DNA of 64,000 nt from an uncultured Pseudomonadota bacterium (GTDB lineage Bacteria > Myxococcota_A > UBA9160 > PR03), in assembly GCA_900696485.1 (NCBI GenBank), contig CAADGG010000060.1, positions 62,001-126,000 of the forward strand, read 5' to 3'. Shown one piece after another: positions 55,460-64,000 of the stretch. Made by a program: the position numbers and the translations under genes. Numbering within the stretch: position 1 is the stretch's first letter; each line of letters begins with the position of its first letter. Under the pieces are notes generated by a model, which saw only the letters and a program-made list of their open reading frames with translations, was not told the origin of the DNA and ran no database searches.

Positions 55460-56308
55460 CTACGAGGAAGGAGACTCCGGGAGTGGCATCAGGATCGAGA
55501 TCCGTCGATTGCGGGGATCCTCGGGCCGCTCGGTGAAGCGCGGACGTTCCGCGGCGTATCCGCGGATCTCTTTGATCTGCGAGCGGTCGAGTCCTTTCGC
55601 CACGAGCAACTTCCGGGCGGCGTTGGCGCGGTCCGTCGATAGATCCCAGTTCGAATAGGACTCGCTCGCATAGGCGAGACTGTCCGTGTGGCCTTCGATC
55701 ACGACGGCGTGCCGACTCGCCGCGATCGTCGGCGCCAGCACGCGGACGACCTCGCTCCCGACTCCCGTCAATTGCCTGCTGCCGCGCTCGAAGAAGGTGC
55801 CCTTCTCGGACTCCATCAACTCGATCCGCAGGCCCTCCTCCGTGAGCTCCACCTGGACCAGGTGCGAGATCTCGGAGAAGCCCGGCAGATCCGCGAGAAC
55901 CTCTCGTACCCGTTCGGCGAGGCGCTCGAGCTGTTCCTCCTCGCGCTCGTGGGCTGCCTGCTCCATGGCTCGAGAGGCCGGAAGCTCGAGGATTCCGGAC
56001 TGCCCTTCCGTGGCGCCGCTCCCCGCCGACAGGATCCCATCGGCCCCTTGACTCGACTTCGAGCCCGCCAGTTGCTCCGTTCCCAGGGGATCCCGGAAGT
56101 AGCCTCCCACGGCCGTCTTCACATCCTTGTTCTGATTCACGAGCCACATCACCAGGAAGAACGCCATCATCGCGGTCACGAAATCGGCGTAGGCCACCTT
56201 CCAGGCGCCGCCGTGATGGGGAGTGTGATGTTTCTTGTGTTTGCGGACGACGATCAGCGTCGGACGCGAGGCTCCCGCCGCGTGGCCCCCGCCACTTCGG
56301 TCAGCCAT
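55460..56308 (-). CDS. motB: Flagellar stator protein MotB
   Basis: 282 residues from ATG 56308, overlapping the motA 3' end by 8 bases. The N-terminus has the single membrane helix with the proton-binding Asp (KVAYADFVTAMMAFFLVMWLV). The C-terminal OmpA-like peptidoglycan-binding domain has VVIEGHTDSLAYASESYSNWDLSTDRANAARKLL and AERPRFTERPEDPRNRRISI. It anchors the stator to the cell wall. Confidence 0.96.
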   Translation of the reverse strand: MADRSGGGHAAGASRPTLIVVRKHKKHHTPHHGGAWKVAYADFVTAMMAFFLVMWLVNQNKDVKTAVGGYFRDPLGTEQLAGSKSSQGADGILSAGSGATEGQSGILELPASRAMEQAAHEREEEQLERLAERVREVLADLPGFSEISHLVQVELTEEGLRIELMESEKGTFFERGSRQLTGVGSEVVRVLAPTIAASRHAVVIEGHTDSLAYASESYSNWDLSTDRANAARKLLVAKGLDRSQIKEIRGYAAERPRFTERPEDPRNRRISILMPLPESPSS

Positions 56309-57176
56309 TGGCGCCACCGGCCGCGCGAAGGCTTCGGCAGGCCTCGGCGAGCTCCGCCGAAGTCGGCCGGACGTCCGCTGGCAGCGAGCGACGCGCGAGT
56401 TCGACGGCCACGGTCGGATTCGCACCCTTGTAGATGGAAATCAGGACCTCCTTGATCGCCGCCATATAGGCCACCCGATCCTCGACCTTGGCTGCGATGT
56501 TGCCCGCCATCGGCTGGACGATGCCATACGAGAGCAGCACACCGAGGAAGGTTCCGACGAGTGCGGCGCCCACGTGCTTGCCGATCTCGCTCGGGGGTCC
56601 GTCGATGTGGCCCATCGTCACGACGATGCCGAGCACCGCTGCGACGATCCCGAGGCCCGGGAGGGCATCCCCCATGATGACGAGCGCCCGCGCCGGGCGC
56701 GCCTCCTCTTCCTTCTGGATCTCGAGATCCGCGTCCAGCAGCTCGGCAAGTTCATGCTCTCCGAGCTTGACGCCCGACGTGAACAGCTCGAGCGTGTCGG
56801 TGAGAAAGATCAACGCGCGGTGATCCGCGGTGAAGCGAGCATACTTGCTGAGGATCGGACTCTTCCGCGGATCTTCGAGATGTTGTTCGAGCGCCACGAG
56901 CCCCTCGCGGCGCGCCACGGTGAGGAGTTCGAATCCCATCTGCAGGACCTCGAGGTAGTCACGCGGCGCCTTGCTGCCGGTGAAGAGCCAGGGGATCTGC
57001 TTCGAGAGATCTCGGAGCACCGGGAGCGGCTGGCCCACGACGAGAGCACCGATCGCCGCGCCTCCGATCACGACGAACTCGGCGGGCTGAACGAGTACGC
57101 CGAACTTGCCCCCGGCCATCGCGAAGCCAACCAGGACCGAGCCGAGAACGATCACGAACCCGATGATCGCGACCAT
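56301..57176 (-). CDS. motA: Flagellar stator protein MotA
   Basis: 291 residues from ATG 57176. Four membrane helices, starting MVAIIGFVIVLGSVLVGFAMAG, the cytoplasmic loop with DPRKSPILSKYARFTADHRAL, and ALPGLGIVAAVLGIVVTMGHIDGPPSEIGKHVGAALVGTFLGVLLSYGIVQPMA, the MotA signature. It forms the stator ring with MotB and pushes on FliG. Confidence 0.96.
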   Translation of the reverse strand: MVAIIGFVIVLGSVLVGFAMAGGKFGVLVQPAEFVVIGGAAIGALVVGQPLPVLRDLSKQIPWLFTGSKAPRDYLEVLQMGFELLTVARREGLVALEQHLEDPRKSPILSKYARFTADHRALIFLTDTLELFTSGVKLGEHELAELLDADLEIQKEEEARPARALVIMGDALPGLGIVAAVLGIVVTMGHIDGPPSEIGKHVGAALVGTFLGVLLSYGIVQPMAGNIAAKVEDRVAYMAAIKEVLISIYKGANPTVAVELARRSLPADVRPTSAELAEACRSLRAAGGANG

Positions 57177-57320
57177 TCCGCACTCCCCTCCGATCCCCAC
57201 GCCCGAGACTTCATCACCGTGCAGCATCGTCATCGTCCACGGAATCGATACCCTTGAGATTCGTGGAAGCGACACCGAGAGGAGACGCTACAGTCGAGCT
57301 TCGCCTCGGAATCGAGAAGC

Positions 57321-57338
57321 CTAGGGAGTTCTCCCTAG
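57321..57338. promoter_or_regulatory. Perfect palindrome between motA and the YcgR-like gene
   Basis: CTAGGGAGTTCTCCCTAG, two 8-base arms around TT, in the gap between two divergent motility genes. Symmetry and position suggest a dimeric regulator's operator. No promoter element could be tied to it. Confidence 0.5.
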
Positions 57339-57465
57339 ACTCGATCCGTACGAAAAGACCTGCGGATCGCGACCAGGAGCCAGCTCGTCGCGCACCCGTG
57401 GTCCGGGAGTCCTCTCGAAACGCCGCTCCTCAATCGCGAGCCTCGGGCGACCGATCCGTCACGAC

Positions 57466-58092
57466 GTGCGAAGCATCGGCCAGCGGATTCTTCACAGTGG
57501 TGAGCGTGTGTACCTGCTTGCCGAAGACGGAAGCGAGTACGGAGGCGCCGTCGTCGAACGGGTCCGCCACGGTCTCATCTGGTTGAATCGACGCGATCCT
57601 CCCGGTGCCGATGGCGCGTGTCTCGTGCTCGAGCGTCGGATCGACAGCGACGCCGTCTACCGCGCTCCCGTGCGGATCGAGATCCTCTCCTCCGAAGCCT
57701 GGGCCCTCCGGATCCTCGGCGATTGGAGCCGCGTCCAGCGCCGCCAGGACGTCCGGGTTGCGACCCGCGGGATCCATCTCGAACTCTCCTCGTCGCCCGA
57801 AGACGAAGCGTTCCTGTGTTCGCCGATGGTCGATCTCAGCGCGGGCGGCACGGCCCTTCGCTCCGAGTCGGGATTGGCCGCAGGCCTCGTTTCCGGGAGC
57901 AAGGTCCATTGCCGGTTCACCGTTCCGGGGGTCGGAACCTTCGACATCGATGCCGAGGTGATCCGCGTCCAATCGTTGCCGCACGCGGACGGATCGAGCC
58001 GGATCGCCTTGCGCTTCGTCGCCCTCGATCCGAGCCTCGAAAGTGAGATCCGGCGCTGGGTCCTGCACGTACAGGCCCGTCAGGCGCGCTGA
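57466..58092 (+). CDS. YcgR-like PilZ protein (cyclic-di-GMP flagellar brake)
   Basis: 208 residues; start taken at GTG 57466, though a later GTG is possible. Two domains: a YcgR-type N-terminal barrel (HSGERVYLLAEDGSEYGGAVVERV) and a C-terminal PilZ domain with RVQRRQDVRV (R-x-x-x-R) and PMVDLSAGGTALRS (D-x-S-x-x-G), both intact. YcgR proteins bind cyclic-di-GMP and slow the motor by contacting MotA or FliG. Divergent from motAB, which suits that role. Confidence 0.88.
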   Translation: MRSIGQRILHSGERVYLLAEDGSEYGGAVVERVRHGLIWLNRRDPPGADGACLVLERRIDSDAVYRAPVRIEILSSEAWALRILGDWSRVQRRQDVRVATRGIHLELSSSPEDEAFLCSPMVDLSAGGTALRSESGLAAGLVSGSKVHCRFTVPGVGTFDIDAEVIRVQSLPHADGSSRIALRFVALDPSLESEIRRWVLHVQARQAR

Positions 58093-58237
58093 GCGCCCCA
58101 CCGCGACGGCGGGTGCCGGCCAGTCGGCAAACTCGGTCCGAGGTGTTTCATCCTGCATCACGGGGAGTGCACTTCGGGATCTCGCGGTGGCGTGTGCGCT
58201 CGCCCACTGCTCCGCCCTCCGCGTGCTGCGCGTGGCT

Positions 58238-58254
58238 TTGGCACTCATCTTGCT
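58238..58254 (+). promoter_or_regulatory. Sigma-54 promoter of the pse/maf operon
   Basis: Plus strand TTGGCACTCATCTTGCT, with GG at 58240 and GC at 58252, ten bases apart. The start would be near 58265, about 68 bases before pseB. This places the glycosylation genes in the same regulon as fliC. No gene is seen in the rest of 58093-58332. Confidence 0.88.
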
Positions 58255-58332
58255 TTGTCCTGTTTCCAGTCCATGGCGATCCGAGCGAAGCAGCCCCGAT
58301 GAGGCCGCGTCGCATGCGAGGAGAATCGCGTC

Positions 58333-59304
58333 GTGCGCAAGCAACCGCAGCAGATCCTGCTCACCGGAGGAACCGGGTCGTTCGGCCACGCCTTCGTCGA
58401 GCATGCGCTTGGCCGGAACGACACCAGCGTCCTTCGTATCTACAGCCGGGACGAGCTCAAGCAATACGAGATGGCGCAGCGTTTCGGACAACATCCGAGA
58501 CTCCGGTTCCTGCTCGGCGACGTCCGGGATCGCCAGCGGCTCGCGCGCGCGATGCACGGCGTCGACCTCGTCGTCCACGCGGCGGCGATGAAGCAGGTTC
58601 CGCTCTGCGAATACAATCCCGCCGAAGCCGTGAAGACCAACATCATCGGCGCCCAGAACGTCATCGACTGCGCCATCGACGCCGGCGTCGCCCGCACGGT
58701 CGCTCTGTCGACCGACAAAGCCGTGAACCCCGCCAACCTCTATGGAGCGACCAAGCTCTGCGCCGAGAAGCTCTTCGTCCAGGGCAACGTCTACGCAGGC
58801 CCGAGGAACTTCCGATTCAGCTGCGTCCGCTACGGAAACGTCATCGGGAGCCGCGGCAGCGTGATTCCGCTGTTCCGTAGGCAGGCCGAAACGGGCGTGC
58901 TCACGCTGACGGACGAACGCATGACGCGGTTCTGGATCTCTCTCCCGCAGGCGATCGAGTTCGTCTGGCTCGCCGTGACGCAGATGAGCGGAGGCGAGAT
59001 CTTCGTGCCGAAGATCCCGAGCATGCGCGTCGCGGATCTCGCGCGTGCGATCGCCCCGGACGCCCTGCTGAAGGAAGTCGGATGTCGCCCCGGCGAGAAG
59101 ATCCACGAACTCCTGCTCACGGCCGAGGAGGCCGAGGCAACCCGCGAGTATCCGACCTATTTCATCGTCGGCGGAGCCGATCCGCAGCCGGGTGGGCGCC
59201 CGGTTCCCGCCGGATTCTCGTACGCCAGTGATCGCAACACCCAGTGGCTCGACGTCGACCAGCTCGGTGAGATGGTCGCTTCCCTCGAGATGTGCGGTGC
59301 CTGA
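58333..59304 (+). CDS. pseB: UDP-N-acetylglucosamine 4,6-dehydratase PseB
   Basis: 323 residues with a GTG start. Short-chain dehydrogenase fold: LLTGGTGSFGHAFVEHAL (NAD-binding GxxGxxG) and LLGDVRDRQRLARAM, then STDKAVNPANLYGATKLCAEK, where TDK and YxxxK are the PseB/FlaA1 active site, and RYGNVIGSRGSVIPLF. PseB starts CMP-pseudaminic acid synthesis, which decorates flagellin in Campylobacter, Helicobacter and others. pseC follows directly, which supports the call. Confidence 0.93.
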   Translation: MRKQPQQILLTGGTGSFGHAFVEHALGRNDTSVLRIYSRDELKQYEMAQRFGQHPRLRFLLGDVRDRQRLARAMHGVDLVVHAAAMKQVPLCEYNPAEAVKTNIIGAQNVIDCAIDAGVARTVALSTDKAVNPANLYGATKLCAEKLFVQGNVYAGPRNFRFSCVRYGNVIGSRGSVIPLFRRQAETGVLTLTDERMTRFWISLPQAIEFVWLAVTQMSGGEIFVPKIPSMRVADLARAIAPDALLKEVGCRPGEKIHELLLTAEEAEATREYPTYFIVGGADPQPGGRPVPAGFSYASDRNTQWLDVDQLGEMVASLEMCGA

Positions 59305-60517
59305 GCCGCCGAAGGGTCCCGTAGCCGGTGAGCCCACGAGCGCACTGCTTCCGTACACCCGACACGCGATCGGTGCGACGGACCGCTCCGCAGTCCTCCG
59401 AGCTCTCGACTCGGAAGCGTTGGCTCGTGGACCCGAGGGTGAGCGCTTCGAGTACGCATTGGCCGAAGCCAGCGGCGTCCCGCATGCCGTCGCGGTGTCG
59501 AGTGGCACTGCCGCACTGATCCTGGCGTTGCGCGCGCTCGGCGTGCGCCCGGGAGACGAAGTCATCGTCCCGTCGCTGACCTTCGTCGCCACGGCGAGCG
59601 CGGTCGTCCTGTGCGGGGCGACGCCGCGCTTCGTCGACGTCGAGGGAGACACCCTCACCCTCGATCCCGAGCAGGTCGCCCGGGCGGTCGGACCGGCCAC
59701 CGTCGGCGCGATTCCGGTGCACTTCGCCGGGCACCCGGCGGCGATCGAACCGATCCGTGCGGCGTTGGGTCCCGGTCGTTTCGTACTCGAGGACGCGTGC
59801 CATGCCCTCGGCGCCTCCTCGTTCGGGCGTCCGGCGGGTTCCCTCGGTGATGCCGCCTGCTTCTCGTTCCATCCGGCGAAGGTGATCACGACCGGAGAGG
59901 GCGGCGCCGTCGTCACTCGCGATCGCGAGCTCGCCGCACGCGTGCGTCGACTCCGCGAGCACGGCCTCGAGCGCCAGCCTGAGCGCTTCGTCGGACTCGG
60001 CCTCCCGGCCGGGCTCGCTGCGGAGGAATGCGGCGCCTGGGTCTACGAACAGCACGCGTTCTCGTCGAACGATCGATTGCCCGAACTCTCGGCGGCGCTC
60101 GGCAGCAGCCAACTCCGGCGTCTACCCGAACGCGTCGAGCGCCGCCGCAAGTGGGCGGAGTGGTACCAGCAGGCGCTCTGCGGCTGCGAGGCGCTCCGAC
60201 TCCCCCGTGAGGCGGCGGGCCAGTGCTCCGCGTGGCATCTCTACGCGGTGCGGCTGCGCCGCGATCGCACCCGCGTCGGGCGCGCGGCACTGTTCGAGTC
60301 GCTGCGGCGTCACGGGATCGGGGTCCAGGTCCACTATGTCCCGGTCCACCTCCAGCCGGCATTTCGGCGTCGCTTCGGAACCCATTGGGGACAGCTCCCG
60401 GTGACCGAAGAGGCCTACCTCGGCCTGCTCAGCCTGCCGCTGTTTCCGGAACTCACGACGACGGATGCGGCGCGCGTCGTCGCGCTCTTGTGCTCCGAGC
60501 TCGGATGCAACCCGTGA
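59297..60517 (+). CDS. pseC: Aminotransferase PseC
   Basis: 406 residues from GTG 59297, overlapping pseB by 8 bases. A DegT/DnrJ/EryC1 family PLP enzyme: HAVAVSSGTAALILALRALGVRPGDEVIVPSLTFVATASAVVLCGATPRFVDV, and CFSFHPAKVITTGEGGAV with the PLP-binding Lys. It transaminates the PseB product. No other pse gene (pseF, G, H, I) lies in the window; these may follow downstream. Confidence 0.92.
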   Translation: MPEPPKGPVAGEPTSALLPYTRHAIGATDRSAVLRALDSEALARGPEGERFEYALAEASGVPHAVAVSSGTAALILALRALGVRPGDEVIVPSLTFVATASAVVLCGATPRFVDVEGDTLTLDPEQVARAVGPATVGAIPVHFAGHPAAIEPIRAALGPGRFVLEDACHALGASSFGRPAGSLGDAACFSFHPAKVITTGEGGAVVTRDRELAARVRRLREHGLERQPERFVGLGLPAGLAAEECGAWVYEQHAFSSNDRLPELSAALGSSQLRRLPERVERRRKWAEWYQQALCGCEALRLPREAAGQCSAWHLYAVRLRRDRTRVGRAALFESLRRHGIGVQVHYVPVHLQPAFRRRFGTHWGQLPVTEEAYLGLLSLPLFPELTTTDAARVVALLCSELGCNP

Positions 60518-62838
60518 CCGCCCCCATCCTTCTATACACCGTGTTCCACGCCAATCTCGATTTCTCGGCGCTGCCCGACGTCGACGTTCCGTTGGTCCTC
60601 GAACGGTGCTACTGGCCGCTGCTGCGCTTCGCGGAGGAGAGCGCGCTCCCGATCGGCCTCGAGATGCCGGCGCGCACGCTCGAGCGTCTCGTGCTCGAGG
60701 ATCCCGACTGGGTGAAGACCCTGTGCGGTCTCGCGGCCCGAGGCCGGATCGAGGTCGTCGGATCCGGATACGCGCAGATCATCGGGCCGCTGGTGCCGAG
60801 CGACGTCAACCGGTCGAATCTGCGTCGCGGTGTAGAGCGCTATCGGGAGTGGCTTGGATCCTCACCGGAGACCTGGTTCGTTCCCGAGCAGACCTTCTCG
60901 AGTGGACTGGCGGATCTGTACGCGGAGATCGGAGCCGTGGCACTGGTCATGGAGTGGAACAACCCGGCGAGCCGCCGCTCGGAACTCAGACCCCTTCGCG
61001 CGCGCCCGGTCCGTCTGGACGTCGCCTCGGGAGCGCCCCTCGCGCTGCTCTGGAACGACTCGACGATCTTTCAGCAAGTCCAGCGCGTTGCGCACGGGTC
61101 GCTCTCGCTTCCTTCCCTGCACACCGCGCTGGATCGCGCGACGAGCCACGTCGAGGCCCGTGCCTTGTGCGCGTACGGCGGAGATCTCGAGATCTTCGAC
61201 TACCGACCCGGCGGTGCAGAACCGCCCGGCGCCGAGACCGGGCGCGAGTGGAGCGCGCTCGCGGCGGCTCTGTCGAGCCTCGCGTGCAGCGGCGCGTTCC
61301 GGTTCGCCCTGCCACGAGACGTCGTCGAGGCCGCGCAAGAAGGGCCCGTGGTCGAACTTTCGAGCAGCGAAGAGCCGATTCCCTGCAAGAAGCAGCCGCG
61401 TTACAACCCGACCCGCTGGGCCGTCTCGGGTCGGGATGGCCTCGGAATGAACCGGAGCTGCTTCACGCTGCGCCGGGCGCTCCGGATGGCTCGGGCGCTC
61501 GAAGCGACCGATGCCGGCGCCGCTTCGGCTCACGACGACGAGCGCCTGCTCGCACTGTGGCGCAGCGACCTGCGCACGAGGACGACGGACGAGAAGCACG
61601 ATTCCTTCTACGGCGAGCGCGGCGAACTCTCCGCGCAACTCCGCGACCGGATCGCCAGGCGCACGCCGCCACTGCCGGCCGGATGGGACGCTCTGGTCGT
61701 CAATCCCTGGCCCGAACCCTGGCCCGGAGAGGTCGTCGAAGTCGATCTCCAGCTTGCGCCCGGCCGCAGCCCTACGCTCGAGCTCGTGGCCGACCCGCCG
61801 GATCGCCTGCCTGCATCGGCTGGCCAGATCGAGATCCTGGACCGCCACCGCGATGGCACACCCCGACGCGTGACGCTGGTCCTGGCCCCTCGGCTCGAAC
61901 CCGGACAGGCCTTGCGGTTGCGGCTCGACGCCGGCCCGCCGAAGCCAGCGTCTCGCGACGAGCACTCGGGCGGCGCAGATTGCATCGTCACAGACGCGGT
62001 CCGCGCGGAGTTCCTGCCGGGGCGAGGCGGCGCCCTCGCGAGCCTGCGCTTCCCGGCCATCGCAGACGAGGCGTTGGTCGGCACCATCGCCCATGGCAGC
62101 TTCGATCGCATCGAGTACACCCCCGACTTCTACTCCGGGCACGTGGTGGCTCATGCGGAGGACGGGACCAAACTGACCAGCCTCGCCGCCGCGACCGGCG
62201 GCCGGATCGAACACAGCGGCGCGTTGCGAGTCCGGGCATCCTTCCAGCTACGCGGACCCTTCGGCGACTGGCGCTGTGCGTATCGGATCTACCGCGATCG
62301 ACCGCGGATCGACGTGATCCACGAGCTCGAGCTTCGCGAGCTGCGCCTGCGCACGCTCCGGCTCGGCGTCGCGACGTGGCTGCCCGATGCGTTCGCGCGC
62401 GACTCCCTGGGCTACGCCACGGTGAACGGAGGCCGCGCGATCGAGCGCTTTGCGCTGCGGCCCGGCGTCCGAGTCGAACATCCGCGCGCGGTGTCGCCAG
62501 CCGTCACTGCCAGCTCGTGTCTCGGGGCGACCGAGGGTTGGATCTCCGCTGGCGATACTCGACGCGGCGTCGCACTGATCGGAGACCGGACCGCGGCCGC
62601 CGTCGTGCCGATGCTGGAGTTCACGGACGTGGACGATCGCTTCCTGCTGCGGGTCCACCACTCGGCTGCCGAAACCGACGAGACACGGGCCACCTTCTTT
62701 CGCGGTCGCCTGCGGGTTCCCTTCGCGTGGGTCGGGCACCGCGGAGATCTCGAGACGGTCCGCACCACGGCCCGCGCGATCGAGCGGAGCCTGCTCTTCC
62801 GCAGCGCGAGGGAGACCGGCCTTGCACGCAGTCTTTGA
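60505..62838 (+). CDS. GH57-like protein in the flagellin glycosylation operon
   Basis: 777 residues from ATG 60505, or 774 from GTG 60514, which overlaps the pseC stop (GTGA). The N-terminal third resembles glycoside hydrolase family 57 (ILLYTVFHANLDFS, later GSSPETWFVPEQTFSSGLADLYAEIGAVALVMEWN with a PE motif typical of the family's nucleophile region). The C-terminal part (about 470-770) is beta-rich, like the accessory domains of alpha-mannosidases and amylases. No signal peptide, so it acts in the cytosol. Its presence between pseC and maf is unusual; glycan-precursor trimming or a modified transferase role is speculation. Confidence 0.75.
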   Translation: MQPVTAPILLYTVFHANLDFSALPDVDVPLVLERCYWPLLRFAEESALPIGLEMPARTLERLVLEDPDWVKTLCGLAARGRIEVVGSGYAQIIGPLVPSDVNRSNLRRGVERYREWLGSSPETWFVPEQTFSSGLADLYAEIGAVALVMEWNNPASRRSELRPLRARPVRLDVASGAPLALLWNDSTIFQQVQRVAHGSLSLPSLHTALDRATSHVEARALCAYGGDLEIFDYRPGGAEPPGAETGREWSALAAALSSLACSGAFRFALPRDVVEAAQEGPVVELSSSEEPIPCKKQPRYNPTRWAVSGRDGLGMNRSCFTLRRALRMARALEATDAGAASAHDDERLLALWRSDLRTRTTDEKHDSFYGERGELSAQLRDRIARRTPPLPAGWDALVVNPWPEPWPGEVVEVDLQLAPGRSPTLELVADPPDRLPASAGQIEILDRHRDGTPRRVTLVLAPRLEPGQALRLRLDAGPPKPASRDEHSGGADCIVTDAVRAEFLPGRGGALASLRFPAIADEALVGTIAHGSFDRIEYTPDFYSGHVVAHAEDGTKLTSLAAATGGRIEHSGALRVRASFQLRGPFGDWRCAYRIYRDRPRIDVIHELELRELRLRTLRLGVATWLPDAFARDSLGYATVNGGRAIERFALRPGVRVEHPRAVSPAVTASSCLGATEGWISAGDTRRGVALIGDRTAAAVVPMLEFTDVDDRFLLRVHHSAAETDETRATFFRGRLRVPFAWVGHRGDLETVRTTARAIERSLLFRSARETGLARSL

Positions 62839-64000
62839 GCGCAACCTCGCGCGGCTGCGCGGACGTCATCCGGAACTCGCCGAAACGACGACGAACGCCT
62901 GCGTCGAGGCGATCGCAACGCATCCCGCGCGGAGTGGAGCGGTGACGCTGGCCGACTCGGGGATCCTGCTCGGATCGCGCTACGATCCGGTCGCCGAAGG
63001 CCGCCGGCTCGCCGAGCAGGCGGATCCCGCGTCGGCGGACCTGCTCGTGGCGGTCGGCGTCGGCCTCGGGCATCACATCGAGGCCTTCCGTGAGCTCGCC
63101 GGCTGTCCCGCTCTCGTGTACGAGCCGAGTCCTGCGCGCCTGCGCGCCCTGTGCAGCGCCCGGGATCTCTCGGCGCTACTCGTGGCGGAGCACGTGGAGT
63201 GGGCCGAGGATCCGGCCGACCTGGCCGCGCGTTTCCTGCAGCGCTACGTCCCGGGGACACAGATCCGGCTGCTGATCCATCCGGCCGTCGCGCAGCTCGA
63301 ACCGGCAGGAGTCCGGGAGGCTGTCGAGAGGATCGCACGGGCCAAGAACAGCGCCGACCTCGCTGCCGTCACCCGCGCCCAGATGAGCAGCGCGTGGGCG
63401 GAACTGACCGCACACAACGGTGCTGCGATTCTCGACACCGTTTCGTGTGCGCGCCTGCGCAACGCCTTCCGCGGCATGCCGGCGGTCGTCGCGGCGGCCG
63501 GGCCATCGCTCGAGAAGCAGCTCCCGCGGCTTGCCGAAGCGTCCGGGCGTGTCGTCGTGATCGCCATCGGACAGTCGCTTCGCGCGCTGCGCCGGGCCGG
63601 CATCGAGCCGGACCTGGTCCACGTGACCGAGAGCCAGGACGTCAGCCACCAGATCGAACTCGCCGGTGCCGTCGAGCGCGAGAACCTCGTCGTCCTGCCT
63701 TCGTCGCATCCCTCGTTGTTCCGGCTCCCGGTGCGCGCGCGCTTCGTGGCGACGCCGGCGTCGAACCCCTTTGCGCAGTGGCTCGGGCGAACCGCGGGGG
63801 TCGAAGACTGGATCGGAGGCGGGACGACGGTGGCGCACAGCGCCGTCCGGCTCGCCGCGGCCCTCGGCGCCGATCCGATCCTGCTGATCGGGCAGGACCT
63901 GGCCTTCACCGACGGCCGCATCTATGCGCGCGACACGGCCTACGACATGGCCGGAATCCGACACGATCCGGATGGCCGGCTGCTCTACACCCGGGTGCGG
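62822..64000 (+). CDS. Motility-associated factor glycosyltransferase (Maf/DUF115), 3' truncated
   Basis: At least 393 residues; it runs past the window end without a stop. TTG 62822 overlaps the GH57-like stop by 17 bases, the best start available. N-terminus HAVFERNLARLRGRHPELAE; the conserved AGPSLEKQLPRLAEASGRVVVIAIGQSLRALRRAGIEPDLVHVTESQD and GGTTVAHSAVRLAAALGADPILLIGQDLAFTDGRIYA match the Maf/MptE-like (DUF115) domain. Maf proteins attach pseudaminic or legionaminic acid to flagellin. It completes a pse-maf operon whose likely substrate is FliC. Confidence 0.88.
   Translation, partial: MHAVFERNLARLRGRHPELAETTTNACVEAIATHPARSGAVTLADSGILLGSRYDPVAEGRRLAEQADPASADLLVAVGVGLGHHIEAFRELAGCPALVYEPSPARLRALCSARDLSALLVAEHVEWAEDPADLAARFLQRYVPGTQIRLLIHPAVAQLEPAGVREAVERIARAKNSADLAAVTRAQMSSAWAELTAHNGAAILDTVSCARLRNAFRGMPAVVAAAGPSLEKQLPRLAEASGRVVVIAIGQSLRALRRAGIEPDLVHVTESQDVSHQIELAGAVERENLVVLPSSHPSLFRLPVRARFVATPASNPFAQWLGRTAGVEDWIGGGTTVAHSAVRLAAALGADPILLIGQDLAFTDGRIYARDTAYDMAGIRHDPDGRLLYTRVR

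Noticed and set aside
57430..59916. Long open frame (over 800 codons) on the minus strand
   Set aside because: Antisense to the YcgR-like gene, pseB and pseC, which have clear domains; no ribosome site or recognisable protein.

Overview
The window is GC-rich (about two thirds G+C by eye) bacterial chromosome, densely packed, with about 75 supportable genes. It opens with parB, a bactofilin and a split F-type ATP synthase operon that has two b-type subunits and no a or c gene. It then holds one very large flagellar island. parB-bactofilin-atpF'-atpF-atpHAGDC, sigma-54-driven flagellar operons, CsrA-FliW control and a FleQ/FlrA-like activator all fit a motile member of the former Deltaproteobacteria (Myxococcota/Desulfobacterota-like lineages). 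That placement is inference; no rRNA or tRNA is present to confirm it.

Layout. 1-6841 (+): parB 3' end, bactofilin, atpF'FHAGDC, with a duplicated atpG 3' end between atpG and atpD. 6921-10730 (-): a seven-TM PAS histidine kinase and an HDOD-GGDEF protein. 10939-11561: two small convergent genes of unknown role. 20938-11536 (-): flgBC-fliEF-fliHIJ-motE-like-fliK-flgD-small orf-flgE, with most junctions overlapping, behind a near-consensus sigma-54 promoter. 26170-21216 (-): a second sigma-54 unit with an uncharacterised protein, a PilZ protein, a secreted TPR/Slt-like protein, a degenerate histidine kinase and a degenerate NtrC-type regulator. 29972-26332 (-): fliC, fliD, fliS, a fliT-like gene and a pseudo-receiver. 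30413-32171 (+): a GNAT acetyltransferase and a CheY-like protein, each behind its own sigma-54 site. 40300-32125 (-): flgF-flgG-flgA-flgH-flgI-flgJ-flgN-flgK-flgL-csrA-fliW, also sigma-54. 51297-40531 (-): a FleQ-like activator, fliLMN, a fliO-fliP fusion, fliQR, flhBAFG and a small orf. 55091-51701 (-): two LuxR-type regulators, a PilZ plus cyclic-nucleotide-binding protein, and fliG away from fliF/fliH. 57176-55460 (-): motAB. 57466-58092 (+): a YcgR-like PilZ protein. 58333-64000 (+): sigma-54-driven pseB, pseC, a GH57-like protein and a Maf/DUF115 glycosyltransferase that runs off the window, probably a flagellin glycosylation operon.

How it works together. The FleQ-like protein has an intact sigma-54 ATPase with a GAFTGA motif but a receiver lacking the phospho-acceptor Asp. 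It is the only sigma-54 activator here that looks competent, and seven -24/-12 promoters match one tight consensus. CsrA and FliW probably control flagellin translation through a 5'-leader hairpin with AAGGA in its loop plus an ACAAGGAG ribosome site. Three PilZ proteins and a GGDEF protein suggest cyclic-di-GMP control of motility.

The most unusual content is the 21216-26170 unit with its paired pseudo-kinase and pseudo-activator, the run of atypical receivers, the flagellin-adjacent acetyltransferase, the GH57-like gene in the glycosylation operon, and the atpG 3'-end duplication. I found no CRISPR array, insertion sequence, tRNA or rRNA.
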